64,000 nt of DNA from Oscillospiraceae bacterium (GCA_018385135.1 JAHAWY010000050.1:105464-169463); one strand, 5' to 3'; counted from the first letter of the stretch, positions 17,511 through 26,686 are shown. The notes: a model not told the origin generated them from the letters alone. A program made the numbers and translations.

Positions 17511-17879
17511 GTGAAAAGGCGCAAAAACGATTTGATCTTAATATTTGCGGCACTGCTTTTGGCGGCGGCGCTTTGGGGCGCACTGGCTGTTTTTCGCAGC
17601 GAGGGAGCATATGCACTCGTCACCGTTAACGGCGAGGAATATGGGCGCTACGCGCTTGATAAAGACACGCAGCAGAGTATTATCAGCGGAGAACACAGCA
17701 ATCTTCTCGCAATCTCCGAGGGCGGCGCTCGTATCAGCGAGGCTGATTGCCCGGATAAGCTTTGCGTTAATCAGGGTGAAATACGATACAGCGGACAGAG
17801 CATCATTTGCCTGCCGCATAAGGTCGTTGTCGAGATAGTCGGCGGCGAGCGTTCAAATATCGACGCGGTGGTACGATGA
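17511..17879 (+). CDS. NusG domain II-containing membrane-anchored protein
   Basis: About 122 residues. An N-terminal membrane helix (LILIFAALLLAAALWG) is followed by a small beta domain. The conserved end, CPDKLCVNQGEI and ICLPHKVVVEI with its paired cysteines, matches the NusG domain II (NusG_II) family found next to Gx transporters and ApbE/Rnf genes in Firmicutes. Its role is unknown; location suggests a partner of Rnf or of the next gene. The GTG at 17511 is chosen for the GGAG seven bases upstream; a TTG at 17481 and a GTG at 17490 are alternatives. Confidence 0.8.
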   Translation: MKRRKNDLILIFAALLLAAALWGALAVFRSEGAYALVTVNGEEYGRYALDKDTQQSIISGEHSNLLAISEGGARISEADCPDKLCVNQGEIRYSGQSIICLPHKVVVEIVGGERSNIDAVVR

Positions 17880-18373
17880 GCGCGGGGCGTGTTGCGCGCT
17901 ATGCGCTGCTGATTGCGCTGGCGCTGGTTTTAAGCTATGTTGAGCTGCTCGTGCCGCTCTCTGTTGTTGTGCCGGGCGTAAAGCTCGGACTGCCGAATCT
18001 GGTTATAGTTTTTGCCCTATACCGTCTCGGTGCGCGTGACGCATGGATTATATCACTTGTGCGCGTTGTTTTGGTGTCCGTTATGTTCAGCAATGCCTTT
18101 GCCATGATGTATAGCATCTGCGGCACGGTGCTTAGCCTAACGCTCATGAGCCTGCTTATCAAAACAGGCAGGTTTTCAACCGTTGGCGTTAGCGTTGCCG
18201 GAGGTGTGGCGCATAACATAGGACAGATCCTCTGCGCAATGCTTTTGCTCAGCACCTCGCGCATTGCGTATTATCTGCCTGTGCTGCTTGTGTCGGGAAC
18301 GCTTGCCGGCGTGCTGATAGGTATCGCTTCAGGTCTGCTTGTCGAGCGTGTTAAAACAGATCCGCAGCGATAA
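17876..18373 (+). CDS. Gx transporter family protein
   Basis: 165 residues, five or six membrane segments, with GVKLGLPNLVIVFALYRLG and GGVAHNIGQ, which are conserved in the Gx transporter family (ECF S-component-like, once annotated as heptaprenyl diphosphate synthase component I). The substrate is unknown. It overlaps the NusG_II gene by four bases, so the pair is coupled. Association with Rnf and ApbE genes is recurrent in clostridia. Confidence 0.85.
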   Translation: MSAGRVARYALLIALALVLSYVELLVPLSVVVPGVKLGLPNLVIVFALYRLGARDAWIISLVRVVLVSVMFSNAFAMMYSICGTVLSLTLMSLLIKTGRFSTVGVSVAGGVAHNIGQILCAMLLLSTSRIAYYLPVLLVSGTLAGVLIGIASGLLVERVKTDPQR

Positions 18374-18416
18374 TTGAAGCACCCAAAAAAAGCCGAGACT
18401 AATTTTTACATTTCTC

Positions 18417-18444
18417 TTGACATTTTGTGAAAACTTAGTATAAT
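18417..18444 (+). promoter_or_regulatory. Promoter of tRNA-Gln
   Basis: Consensus TTGACA and TATAAT with 16-bp spacing, about 30 bases before the mature tRNA. Confidence 0.8.
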
Positions 18445-18475
18445 AACACTTGCGCTGTAAAAAATAAGATTATGT

Positions 18476-18549
18476 AGCGGGATTGTGTAAAGGTAGCACG
18501 ACAGACTCTGACTCTGTTTGTGAGGGTTCGAATCCTTCTCCCGCTGCCA
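18476..18549 (+). tRNA. tRNA-Gln (anticodon CTG)
   Basis: The cloverleaf folds completely. Acceptor stem AGCGGGA pairs with TCCCGCT, the anticodon stem is ACAGA/TCTGT around loop CTCTGAC, and the T-arm is GAGGG-TTCGAAT-CCTTC. The discriminator is G and CCA is encoded. The CTG anticodon reads CAG glutamine codons. Confidence 0.95.
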
Positions 18550-18552
18550 CAC

Positions 18553-18606
18553 AAGAAGCATAGAAGCCGCAGGCAGCAAGCCTGCGGCTTCTATGCTTCT
18601 TGCATT
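18553..18606 (+). terminator. Terminator of tRNA-Gln
   Basis: A 22-bp perfect stem (18553-18574 with 18580-18601) with loop AGCAA, followed by GCATTTTT. Confidence 0.85.
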
Positions 18607-18703
18607 TTTAAAGCGCTAAAACCGCACGCGAAAGGGCTGTGCTAAGGAACTGAGCGCGCATACCGGTAAGCCTGTATATTTGTCATAGCATGGAATATGG
18701 ATG

Positions 18704-18736
18704 AAAAAGCTGCGTCTGAAAACCAGACGCAGCTTT
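18704..18736 (-). terminator. Terminator of the IreB-family gene
   Basis: AAGCTGCGTCTG pairs with CAGACGCAGCTT and is followed on the minus strand by TTT, 18 bases after the gene's stop. Confidence 0.8.
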
Positions 18737-18753
18737 GATGCTTAATGATGTTT

Positions 18754-18996
18754 CTATTTGTCGAGGTAGCTTACAACCAGCTCGTGCAGCAGCTCGTCCC
18801 TGTCAAGACGGCAAATGAGACTGCGCGCGTTGTTGTAGTTTGTAATATAGGTTGGATCTTCTGAAAGAATGTAGCCGACGATTTGATTTATCGGATTATA
18901 GCCCTTGACCACCAGAGAGTTATAGACGGAGGACAGAATCTCTTTCATTTCCGTCTTGTTGTCGATGATGTTGAACTTGCGGGTAGCATCCTCCAT
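18754..18996 (-). CDS. IreB family regulatory phosphoprotein (UPF0297)
   Basis: An 80-residue protein matching the IreB/UPF0297 family along its length: TRKFNI near the N-terminus (the family's phosphorylated threonine lies at this end), then [28 protein letters not shown] and [16 protein letters not shown]. In enterococci IreB is a target of the IreK Ser/Thr kinase in cell-wall stress and cephalosporin tolerance. The usual neighbours ruvX and yrzB are not here; it stands alone, downstream of pheST. AAGGAGGG lies eight bases before the ATG. Confidence 0.9.
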   Translation of the reverse strand: MEDATRKFNIIDNKTEMKEILSSVYNSLVVKGYNPINQIVGYILSEDPTYITNYNNARSLICRLDRDELLHELVVSYLDK

Positions 18997-19100
18997 GTAT
19001 ACAGCCCTCCTTTTCGGTGCATAGCCATATTATAGCAAAAAAATCTAAAGAGTAAAGCGATTAAATATTACCGTTCAGTTACATTTTAGCGCAAAACACC

Positions 19101-21497
19101 CTATCTTATTACAGCACCGTGGACTTTTTCCAATTTGTCAAGCAGCGCAGAGACAATTTCTTCGGCGTGTTCAAGGGTAAGAGTCTGATCCTTGGCACGG
19201 ATAGTGAGCGAGAAAGCAACGCTCTTTTTTCCTGCGGGAATGCCTGTGCCGGTATAGATGTCAAAGAGCTTGCAGCTTTCAAGATAGTCGCCACCTGCTG
19301 ATTTCATCGTTTCCGTAAGTGCGGCAACTGTTATTGCATTGTCGCATACAAGGGCGATATCACGGGTGATGGCGGGGAATTTCGGAAGCGGCTTGTAGGT
19401 CGGGTCGCCCGCGGTGCAGCCTGTCATTTCACGAACGTAAAGCTCTGCGCAGAAAACATCGGTGCTCATGCCGTACTCATCGCATACCAGAGGGTGGATT
19501 TGCCCCATAACGCCAATCAGTGTGCTGCCGCTATATATTGCCGCGCAGCGTCCGGGGTGGTAGGCGCTGTTGGTTGATACCGCTTCAAAGTGAACGTCCT
19601 TTATGCGAATAGCGCCAAGCATCGCTTCAATGCTGCCCTTGAGGGTGAAGAAGCTCTCGCCCTTGCCGTAGCTGCCGAGGGTGAGGATGCTGCGCTCATC
19701 AGCAAGCTCGCTGCCGTCAAGGGGAAGATAAACGGTTGCAAGCTCAAAGAAACGAACGTCCATGTTGCGTTTAGCCATGTTCGTAGAGAGTACGTCCAGC
19801 ATTGAGGGCAGGGAGGTGGTGCGCATAACGCTTGTGTCCTCACCCAGAGGATTTTGGATAACAAAAGCATTTCTGAGCTTGCTGTCGTCGGGAAGATGGA
19901 TCTTATCCCATGCGCTCTTGCTTCCGAACGAGTAGGTCATGACCTCATAGTAGCCCATGCCGCGGCAGAGGGAACTGAGACTGCGCTCGAAGCTCTGCTT
20001 TTCGTCGTAGCCGCCCTTGGTGGCAGCACCCTTGAAAACGGTGGGAACTATCTTGTCGTAGCCGTAAAAGCGGGCGACCTCCTCCGCAATATCAGCGTAA
20101 TGCTCGATGTCCTGACGGAAGGAGGGAACGCAAATCGTGTCGCCATTCATGGTGAAATCAAGCTTTTCAAGAACCCTCACCATGAAGTCCTTCTCAATAT
20201 CCGTTCCGAGCAGGGCGTTAACGCGCTCAGGCTCAAGCTGAAGCTTGACGGGCTTATATTCGCCGCTCATAACGTCTATTGTGCCGTCTAAAACCTCTCC
20301 CGCACCGAGCAGCTCCACAAGCTCACAGGCACGCTCAACGGCGGGAATGGTGTTCATTATGTCAAGCCCTTTTTCAAAGCGACCGGAGGCGTCCGTGCGC
20401 ATTCCGAGAGCAATGGCGGTCTTGCGCACTGAGGTGCCGTTGAAGTTGGCAGACTCGAAAACAATCATTTTTGTATCGTTGGTGATCTCACTGTTTCCTC
20501 CGCCCATAACGCCGGCAAGACCTATGGGTGAGCTTGCGTCTGCAATGACGAGCATATCCGGGGTGATTGCGCGCTCATTGCCGTCGAGGGTGGTAAGCGT
20601 TTCGCCCTGCTGTGCGCGGCGAACCACGATTTTGTTTCCGTTTACGCAGGCGTAGTCGAAAGCATGCATGGGCTGACCGTATTCGAGCATGACATAGTTT
20701 GTGATGTCAACAATGTTGTTGATGGGGCGGACGCCATTGTCACGCAGACGCTGACGCAGCCACTTGGGTGAGGGGGCAATCTTGATGTTTTTGACCATCT
20801 TCGCCGTGTAGCGCGGACAAAGCTCCTTGTCGATGATTTCAACGCTCAGATGCTCCTTGATATCGCCCGCACCTCCCTTGACAACGGGGGTGTGGAGCTT
20901 CAGCTCCGTGCCGAAGGTAGCCGCGCTCTCGCGTGCCAGACCGATCACGGAAAGGCAGTCTGCGCGGTTGTTGGTAATCTCAAACTCAACGACTGTGTCA
21001 CCCAGACCGAGAACGGCTTTGATATCGTCGCCGGGCTTCATGCTGCCTTTTAGCTCGGGATCGTCGCTGAGGACAAAAATACCGTCCTCAATGGCATAGG
21101 GAAAGTCGTGAACGGTGAGTCCCAACTCCTTGAGAGAGCAGAGCATACCCTGAGACTCAACGCCTCTGAGCTTGCCGGTGTGGATCTCTATGCCTCCGGG
21201 GAGTGCTGCGCCGTCCAGCGCGGCGGGGACAAAATCTCCCTCGTGTAAATTCTGCGCGCCGGTTACGATGATAAGAGGCTCGCTTTTGCCAACGTCAACC
21301 GTGCATATCCACATATGGTCGCTGTTTTCGTGGCGGACGATTTTTTTAACCTGACCGACCACGACGTTTGATATTTCCTCGCCGACGATTTCAAAGCCCT
21401 CGACCTTAGAGCCGGAGAGAGTCATAGCATCGCAGTATTCCTTGTCGGTCGCCTTGATGTCGGTAAATTCGTTCAGCCATTCGCGTGATAGTAGCAT
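19101..21497 (-). CDS. pheT: Phenylalanine--tRNA ligase beta subunit
   Basis: 798 residues, the usual length. In order: N-terminal tRNA-binding EMAP-like domain (GQVKKIVRHENSDHMWIC, about 48-150), B3/B4 editing domain, B5 domain with NNIVDITNYVMLEYGQPMHAFDY nearby, the catalytic-like core, and a C-terminal ferredoxin-fold anticodon-binding domain (PLPKFPAITRDIALVCD onward). It forms an alpha2-beta2 enzyme with PheS and hydrolyses mischarged Tyr-tRNA-Phe. It lies 49 bases after pheS under the same T-box. Confidence 0.97.
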   Translation of the reverse strand: MLLSREWLNEFTDIKATDKEYCDAMTLSGSKVEGFEIVGEEISNVVVGQVKKIVRHENSDHMWICTVDVGKSEPLIIVTGAQNLHEGDFVPAALDGAALPGGIEIHTGKLRGVESQGMLCSLKELGLTVHDFPYAIEDGIFVLSDDPELKGSMKPGDDIKAVLGLGDTVVEFEITNNRADCLSVIGLARESAATFGTELKLHTPVVKGGAGDIKEHLSVEIIDKELCPRYTAKMVKNIKIAPSPKWLRQRLRDNGVRPINNIVDITNYVMLEYGQPMHAFDYACVNGNKIVVRRAQQGETLTTLDGNERAITPDMLVIADASSPIGLAGVMGGGNSEITNDTKMIVFESANFNGTSVRKTAIALGMRTDASGRFEKGLDIMNTIPAVERACELVELLGAGEVLDGTIDVMSGEYKPVKLQLEPERVNALLGTDIEKDFMVRVLEKLDFTMNGDTICVPSFRQDIEHYADIAEEVARFYGYDKIVPTVFKGAATKGGYDEKQSFERSLSSLCRGMGYYEVMTYSFGSKSAWDKIHLPDDSKLRNAFVIQNPLGEDTSVMRTTSLPSMLDVLSTNMAKRNMDVRFFELATVYLPLDGSELADERSILTLGSYGKGESFFTLKGSIEAMLGAIRIKDVHFEAVSTNSAYHPGRCAAIYSGSTLIGVMGQIHPLVCDEYGMSTDVFCAELYVREMTGCTAGDPTYKPLPKFPAITRDIALVCDNAITVAALTETMKSAGGDYLESCKLFDIYTGTGIPAGKKSVAFSLTIRAKDQTLTLEHAEEIVSALLDKLEKVHGAVIR

Positions 21498-21546
21498 TAT
21501 ATATTCTTCCTTTCAAGCAAGGTATATTTTCATTTAAGCGGCGCAG

Positions 21547-22572
21547 TTAAAACTGCTCAAGGAAACGCAGGTCGTTTTCGTATATCAGCCGCAGGTCGGA
21601 GATGTTGAAGCGGCGCATCGCCATGCGCTCAACGCCCATGCCGAAGGCAAAGCCGGAATACTCCTTGCTGTCTATGCCGCATACTTCAAGCACCTTGGGA
21701 TGTACCATACCCGCGCCGAGAAGCTCGATCCAGCCCTCGCCCTTGCATACGCGGCAGCCCTTACCTCCGCATTCAAAGCACTGAACATCTACCTCGCAGC
21801 TTGGCTCTGTAAAGGGGAAGTGGTGGGGGCGGAAGCGGGTAACCGTGTCCTCGCCGTAAAGGCGCTTGATAATGGTGTTTAATGTTCCCTTGAGGTCGCC
21901 CATCGTGATGCCCTTGTCAACAACAAGACCCTCGAACTGGTGGAACATGGGGCTGTGCGTGGCGTCAACCTCGTCCTTGCGGTAAACACGTCCCGGAGAG
22001 ACGATGCGTATAGGCAGAGGCTGAGTCTCCATAACATGAACCTGAACGGGAGAGGTCTGCGTACGAAGCAGCACGCGGTCATCATCGGTGAAATAGAAGG
22101 TGTCCTGCCTGTCGCGGGCGGGATGCCCTTCGCTTGTGTTGAGCTTATCGAAGTTATATACCGAGTATTCTACCTCAGGACCTTCAACAACGGTGAAGCC
22201 CATGCTGACGCAGATTTCCTTTACCTCGTCAAGAACGGCGGTGAGAGGATGCTTTTTGCCGATGATGACAGGTGTTCCGGGGATGGTGACGTCTATTGTT
22301 TCACGCTCTAAGCGCTCGCTGAGCTGCTTTTTGGCAAGAACCTCGTGCGCCTTGTCGATGGACGCTGTGAGCAGCTCGCGAACCTCGTTTGCAAGCTGAC
22401 CCATAACCGGGCGCTCCTCCTCGGAAAGCTTGCCCATCTGCTTTAAAATGGCGGTAAGCTCGCCCTTTTTACCGAGAAATTTTACTCTCAGCGACTCGAG
22501 TGCCTCAATGCTGTCCGCTCCGTTTATGGCGCTCAGCGAGGCTTCCTTTAATTCCTGAAGCTGCTTTTTCAT
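21547..22572 (-). CDS. pheS: Phenylalanine--tRNA ligase alpha subunit
   Basis: 341 residues from the ATG at 22572 (MKKQLQELKEASL), with AAGGAG nine bases upstream. The open frame continues upstream to 22674, but that part lies in the T-box leader and is not protein. The N-terminal coiled-coil tRNA-binding arm is followed by class II synthetase motifs, including GRVYRKDEVDATHSPMFHQ (motif 2) and GMGVERMAM (motif 3). It charges tRNA-Phe with phenylalanine. Confidence 0.97.
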   Translation of the reverse strand: MKKQLQELKEASLSAINGADSIEALESLRVKFLGKKGELTAILKQMGKLSEEERPVMGQLANEVRELLTASIDKAHEVLAKKQLSERLERETIDVTIPGTPVIIGKKHPLTAVLDEVKEICVSMGFTVVEGPEVEYSVYNFDKLNTSEGHPARDRQDTFYFTDDDRVLLRTQTSPVQVHVMETQPLPIRIVSPGRVYRKDEVDATHSPMFHQFEGLVVDKGITMGDLKGTLNTIIKRLYGEDTVTRFRPHHFPFTEPSCEVDVQCFECGGKGCRVCKGEGWIELLGAGMVHPKVLEVCGIDSKEYSGFAFGMGVERMAMRRFNISDLRLIYENDLRFLEQF

Positions 22573-22618
22573 ACGTTTTGACTCCTTATGGTGAAATGTT
22601 TTTACGCATTTTCGGGTA

Positions 22619-22860
22619 TAAAAAATTCCCCCGCCCCATATTCTGGGACGAAGGACATTCCTCCGCGGTACCACCCGAATTCGGCGAGACGCCGCACTCT
22701 GCCCGCGTATAACGGCGCGGCTCCGCCGGTGATTGACCGGTTGCTCCGGGGCGAACCAAGCGCTTTATCCGCAGGAGGCTTTCAGCCGACGGCGCTCCCT
22801 CTCTTTGGCGGCGTGACGACGCTATTTTCCCTTTCATCGCATTTACGATGTATAATCTAT
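22619..22860 (-). promoter_or_regulatory. T-box riboswitch leader of pheST (Phe specifier)
   Basis: The minus strand has GGGTGGTACCGCGG at 22663-22676 and a terminator (11-bp stem 22628-22638 with 22644-22654, then AATTTTTT). Stem I has TTC at 22753-22755 in GGTTCGCCCCGGAG, the specifier for tRNA-Phe, which agrees with the genes it controls. A TATAAT at 22866-22871 supplies the promoter -10. Confidence 0.93.
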
Positions 22861-22890
22861 CACACATTATACAAATAGGCAAGATAAAAA

Positions 22891-22919
22891 TTGACTAATT
22901 TTTTTGCCAAGTCTATAAT
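22891..22919 (+). promoter_or_regulatory. Promoter of the NAD(P)H-hydrate repair operon
   Basis: TTGACT and TATAAT with 17-bp spacing, divergent from the pheS T-box promoter and about 65 bases upstream of the gene. Confidence 0.75.
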
Positions 22920-22984
22920 ACCAATATTATTAGAGCGATGGGCGCGGAGCGGTTAAGCGCCCAAACAAATTGGGAGGAAACGCT

Positions 22985-24511
22985 ATGCGACTTACAAGCT
23001 CGGAGAAAATGCGTGATGCGGACAGCCGTGCAATACACGTTGCAGGCGTACCCTCGACCCTGCTTATGACCAATGCCGCAGCCCATGTTGCCAAGGCGGC
23101 TGCGGAGCGGCTTGCGGACAACCGCAGCGCCGTTATCTTCTGCGGCAGCGGCAACAACGGAGGAGACGGTGTGGGCGCGGCGGCTTATCTTTTGCGGCGC
23201 GGTGTTTGCGTGCGCTGCTTTCTGGTGGGCAGCCGCGAAAAGCTTACGCCGGACACGGCTGAAATGGAGCGGCGGCTAACGGAGCTTGGCGGCGCTCTTG
23301 AGGATTTTGACCCGGACGATGCCGAGCAGCTTCGCGCGGTTCAAGGAGCGGGCGTTATCATTGACGCGATGTTCGGCATCGGACTAAACAGCGAGCTTCG
23401 AGGCAGGGCGCTTTCTGCGGTGAGACTGATCAACAAAAGCGCCGCTCCGGTGATCGCGGCGGACATTGCCAGCGGTGTTGAAGCCGATACGGGACGTATT
23501 TTGGGCGAGGCTGTGCGTGCTGAGCTTACCGTCACTTTTTCCATGGCGAAGGTGGGACACTTCGTTGAGCCGGGCTGCGCCTGCTGCGGTGAGCTTAGGG
23601 TTTGTGACATCGGCATACCAGAGGAGCTTTTGAAGGAGGCGGGGACGGACGTTTTTGCCGTGCAAGAGGGCGAGCTTTCTTTGCCAAAGCGTCCTAAGGT
23701 AAGCCACAAGGGTGACTACGGCAGAATGCTTATTCTGGGCGGCAGCGTTGGCTACACGGGTGCGGCCGTCATGTGCGCGAAGGCGGCTTCTCGCGGCGGT
23801 GCCGGGCTTGTTTCTCTCGGCGTGCCGCAGAAAGCATACGGCGTTATCGCAGCGCAGTTGCTTGAACCGATGACGTTTCCGCTTGCCGATGACGGCGAGG
23901 GCAGGATAGATATTTCGGCACTGCCTTCGATTATTGAAAAGCTCTCCACCGCCAAGGTCTGCGTGCTCGGCTGCGGTTTGGGGCGTTCAGAGGGACTGAA
24001 AACGCTTACAGCCGCGATCTTGCAGTCCTGTGCAAAGCAACTGGTGATTGATGCCGATGGGCTTTTTGCCATCGGAAGCGACGCGCAGCTTATTCGCAAT
24101 GCCGCTCTCCCCCCAGTGCTTACTCCGCACGAGGGTGAGTTTGCCCGCCTCGGCGGCGAGCTGACGGGAGACAGGATCGCCGACGCGCGGAGCTTTGCCG
24201 TGGATAGAAGCTGCGTTCTTGTCCTCAAGGGACATCACAGCATTTGCGCCTTTCCCGATGGGGAAGTTTACATAATTCCGAGGGGCAATCCCGGCATGGC
24301 GAAGGGTGGCAGCGGTGATGTGCTTGCGGGACTGATTGGTGCGCTGCTGTGTCAGCTTCCGCTTAAGCAGGCTGTGCTGGCTGCTGTCTATATCCACGCC
24401 TCGGCGGGTGATAGCTGCGCAGGCAGACTTGGTGAATATTCGATGCTGCCAACAGATGTTATTGACGAGATACCCAAGGTTGTGATAAAAATGGAGGGTA
24501 ATAATCTATGA
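22985..24511 (+). CDS. nnr: Bifunctional NAD(P)H-hydrate epimerase / ADP-dependent dehydratase
   Basis: 508 residues in two domains. The N-terminal YjeF epimerase domain (about 1-210) has CGSGNNGGDGVGAA, DAMFGIGL and ADIASGVEADTG. The C-terminal ribokinase-like dehydratase domain has GDYGRMLILGGS, GCGLGRSEG and the GNPGMAKGGSGDVLAG signature. It repairs damaged NADHX and NADPHX. The ATG at 22985 has GGGAGGA upstream. It starts an nnr-lipoprotein-alr-mazF run that is common in Firmicutes, where an acpS gene often precedes; none is seen here. Confidence 0.95.
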   Translation: MRLTSSEKMRDADSRAIHVAGVPSTLLMTNAAAHVAKAAAERLADNRSAVIFCGSGNNGGDGVGAAAYLLRRGVCVRCFLVGSREKLTPDTAEMERRLTELGGALEDFDPDDAEQLRAVQGAGVIIDAMFGIGLNSELRGRALSAVRLINKSAAPVIAADIASGVEADTGRILGEAVRAELTVTFSMAKVGHFVEPGCACCGELRVCDIGIPEELLKEAGTDVFAVQEGELSLPKRPKVSHKGDYGRMLILGGSVGYTGAAVMCAKAASRGGAGLVSLGVPQKAYGVIAAQLLEPMTFPLADDGEGRIDISALPSIIEKLSTAKVCVLGCGLGRSEGLKTLTAAILQSCAKQLVIDADGLFAIGSDAQLIRNAALPPVLTPHEGEFARLGGELTGDRIADARSFAVDRSCVLVLKGHHSICAFPDGEVYIIPRGNPGMAKGGSGDVLAGLIGALLCQLPLKQAVLAAVYIHASAGDSCAGRLGEYSMLPTDVIDEIPKVVIKMEGNNL

Positions 24512-25074
24512 GGCGAGCTTTTGGGCTTGCACTTATGATAAGCCTTATGCTGAGCTTTTCCGCCTGCGGCAGCGCGGCAAAGCATGAGGAGGTTTTTGAA
24601 AGCTGGCGGAGCGAATTTAACGCCGCTGAGAGCCACATGGCTCAAGCCGAGGTCAGCGCGATCTCGGAAGAAAGTGAAACGGTTTTTCTCCTGCGCTGTG
24701 AGACAAAGGGCGAAAACGTGAGCGTTGAGGTGCTCGAACCGCAGATGATAGCGCGAGTTAAGGTAAATGTTTCAGAGGAGGAGGGCACGCTTGCCTACGA
24801 CGGCACGGTGCTGACGCTCGGTGACATTGATGAGGCGGGAAGCTCGCCGATGCTGGCATTGCCGCTTATGATGGAGCTGATAAAAGAAGGACACCTTGAA
24901 AGCGTGTGGACGGAAACCTACGAGGACGGGAAAGCGCTTGTCAGCGAGCTTGAAAACGGCGACGGCGTTCGTATGCAGCTCTGGCAGGATTATGAGACTA
25001 TGAAGCCCCTATTCGCCGCCGTTCGCAGCGGCGAAAGAGTAGAGCTGAAAATACATATACAAACGATAGAATAA
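24508..25074 (+). CDS. Lipoprotein, possibly LolA/GerS-like
   Basis: 188 residues. The signal peptide ends in the lipobox SFSAC (cysteine 20), so a lipoprotein outside the membrane. The remainder is a moderately acidic, beta-rich sequence with no motif I can place firmly. The neighbourhood (between nnr and alr) is where Firmicutes often carry a LolA-fold or GerS-like lipoprotein, so that is a reasonable but unproven suggestion. ATGA overlap with nnr indicates coupling. Confidence 0.75.
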   Translation: MRRAFGLALMISLMLSFSACGSAAKHEEVFESWRSEFNAAESHMAQAEVSAISEESETVFLLRCETKGENVSVEVLEPQMIARVKVNVSEEEGTLAYDGTVLTLGDIDEAGSSPMLALPLMMELIKEGHLESVWTETYEDGKALVSELENGDGVRMQLWQDYETMKPLFAAVRSGERVELKIHIQTIE

Positions 25075-25088
25075 AAGAGGAAAATACT

Positions 25089-26216
25089 ATGCTAGACACA
25101 AAGAAAAGAACGTGGGCTCAGATTTCGGTTTCCGCAATTCAGTACAACTACGGAAAAATGCGTGAAAAGCTGCCGGAGGGCTGCAAATTTATGGGCGTTG
25201 TAAAAGCAAACGCTTACGGTCACGGCGGTGTGCAGGTGGCTAAAATGCTCCAGCGCTACGGTGCGGATTATCTTGCGGTTGCCACCCTTGATGAGGCGGA
25301 GGAGCTTCGCCGCGAGGGCTTGACACTGCCCATCCTTATCCTCGGTGCAACAATTCCCGAATTTGCAGAGCGCGTTGTGGCTATTGATGCCACGCAGACT
25401 ATTACCAGTCTTGATGTCGCAAAGGAAACCTCCTCCCTGCTTGCCAAGGCGGGCAAAACTATGAAGGTTCACATCAAGCTGGAAACAGGTATGGGGCGCA
25501 CCGGCTTTAATGTTAAAAAAGGCGATGTTTCCGAGGTCATAAAGGCTGTGGGAATGCCGGGCTTTGATGTTGAAGGCATTTTTACCCACTGTGCCGTTTC
25601 CGATGCGGCGGACGGTGAGGAATACACCAGAGCGCAGTTTAAGTGCTTCATAGATGCTGTTGATAAAATTGAAAAGGAAGCCGGAATACAGTTTAAGCTC
25701 CGCCACTGTGCCAACAGCGGCGTAATGGTGAACTACCCTGAAATGTATCTGGACATGGTTCGCCCCGGTATCGCGCTTTACGGCGTATATCCCGGCAGCA
25801 GGGAAAAGGGCTTAAAGCTCACCCATGTCATGGAGCTTAAAAGCCGCATTGTCGAGGTGCATGAGATAGAAGCGGGCGAAACCGTCAGCTATGGACGCAC
25901 CTTTACCGCAGAAAAGAAGATGAAGGTCGCGGTTTTGCCCATTGGCTATGGCGACGGTCTGCACCGCGTGCTTTCCAACAAGCTTGAGGTCATAGTAGGC
26001 GACAAGCGCTGCCGTCAGATAGGCACCATCTGCATGGATATGTGTATGGTCGATGTGACAGACGTTGAAAACGTCAAGGTCGGTGACATTGCAACTATCT
26101 TTGGACACGACTACAACGAAATTCTCCCCGTAACAGAGATCGCTGAGAAGGCGGGCACAATTAGTTACGAAATCCTCACCGATATTGCTGCCAGAGTTCC
26201 CAGATTTTATCATTGA
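25089..26216 (+). CDS. alr: Alanine racemase
   Basis: 375 residues, normal length. PLP lysine motif VVKANAYGHG near residue 39-48, IKLETGMGRTGF, RPGIALYG, and the catalytic tyrosine in TVSYGRTF near 264. It interconverts L- and D-alanine for peptidoglycan, and in sporeformers the coat-bound enzyme also suppresses premature germination. It follows the lipoprotein gene by 14 bases with GAGGAAA as ribosome site, and precedes mazF as in Bacillus. Confidence 0.97.
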   Translation: MLDTKKRTWAQISVSAIQYNYGKMREKLPEGCKFMGVVKANAYGHGGVQVAKMLQRYGADYLAVATLDEAEELRREGLTLPILILGATIPEFAERVVAIDATQTITSLDVAKETSSLLAKAGKTMKVHIKLETGMGRTGFNVKKGDVSEVIKAVGMPGFDVEGIFTHCAVSDAADGEEYTRAQFKCFIDAVDKIEKEAGIQFKLRHCANSGVMVNYPEMYLDMVRPGIALYGVYPGSREKGLKLTHVMELKSRIVEVHEIEAGETVSYGRTFTAEKKMKVAVLPIGYGDGLHRVLSNKLEVIVGDKRCRQIGTICMDMCMVDVTDVENVKVGDIATIFGHDYNEILPVTEIAEKAGTISYEILTDIAARVPRFYH

Positions 26217-26257
26217 CAAGCCCTGCGGATGTATAAATCCCGCCTCGCTGTGAAACA

Positions 26258-26301
26258 ATGATAGTACGCTCCTACATATAATGTAGCGGGCAAACTATCA
26301 T
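26258..26301. promoter_or_regulatory. Inverted repeat between alr and mazF
   Basis: ATGATAGT and ACTATCAT form outer arms and CTACAT/ATGTAG an inner stem around ATA. It may be a hairpin in the alr-mazF message or an operator. It occupies the place where an antitoxin gene would be expected. Confidence 0.5.
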
Positions 26302-26317
26302 CGGAGTGTGAATCGCA

Positions 26318-26668
26318 GTGAGCACAGTTAAACGCGGAGACATCTTTTATGCCGACCTAAGTCCTGTTGTCGGCAGTGAGCAGGGGGGAATGCGCCCGGT
26401 GCTCATAGTACAAAACGATACGGGCAATAAGCACAGTCCGACAGTCATAGCCGCCGCCATTACCTCGCAGGTGGGAAAGGCAAGACTGCCCACTCACATT
26501 GAACTGTCCGGTCAAAGCTGCGGCTTGAGCCGGGACAGCGTTATATTGCTGGAACAAATCAGAACCATTGACAAATCACGCTTGCGTGAGCGGATGGGCT
26601 CGCTTTCAGAACCGTTGATGAGCGAGGTGGATAATGCCATCGCCGTCAGCTTCGGTTTGGGAGTTTAA
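26318..26668 (+). CDS. MazF/EndoA-type endoribonuclease toxin, no adjacent antitoxin
   Basis: 116 residues matching MazF/PemK toxins: [63 protein letters not shown]. These cut mRNA at short sequence motifs in the cytoplasm. The start is a GTG with GGAG ten bases upstream. In Bacillus the order is alr-ndoAI-ndoA. Here only 101 bases separate alr and the toxin, and no antitoxin frame fits in it, so control must come from elsewhere or from the inverted repeat at 26258-26301. Confidence 0.93.
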   Translation: MSTVKRGDIFYADLSPVVGSEQGGMRPVLIVQNDTGNKHSPTVIAAAITSQVGKARLPTHIELSGQSCGLSRDSVILLEQIRTIDKSRLRERMGSLSEPLMSEVDNAIAVSFGLGV

Positions 26669-26686
26669 AGCGCTCCAAAGGCGGAT

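Noticed and set aside
22573..22674. N-terminal extension of pheS by 34 codons
   Set aside because: The extension lies inside the T-box terminator and its arginine-rich sequence is not family-like; AAGGAG precedes the ATG at 22572.
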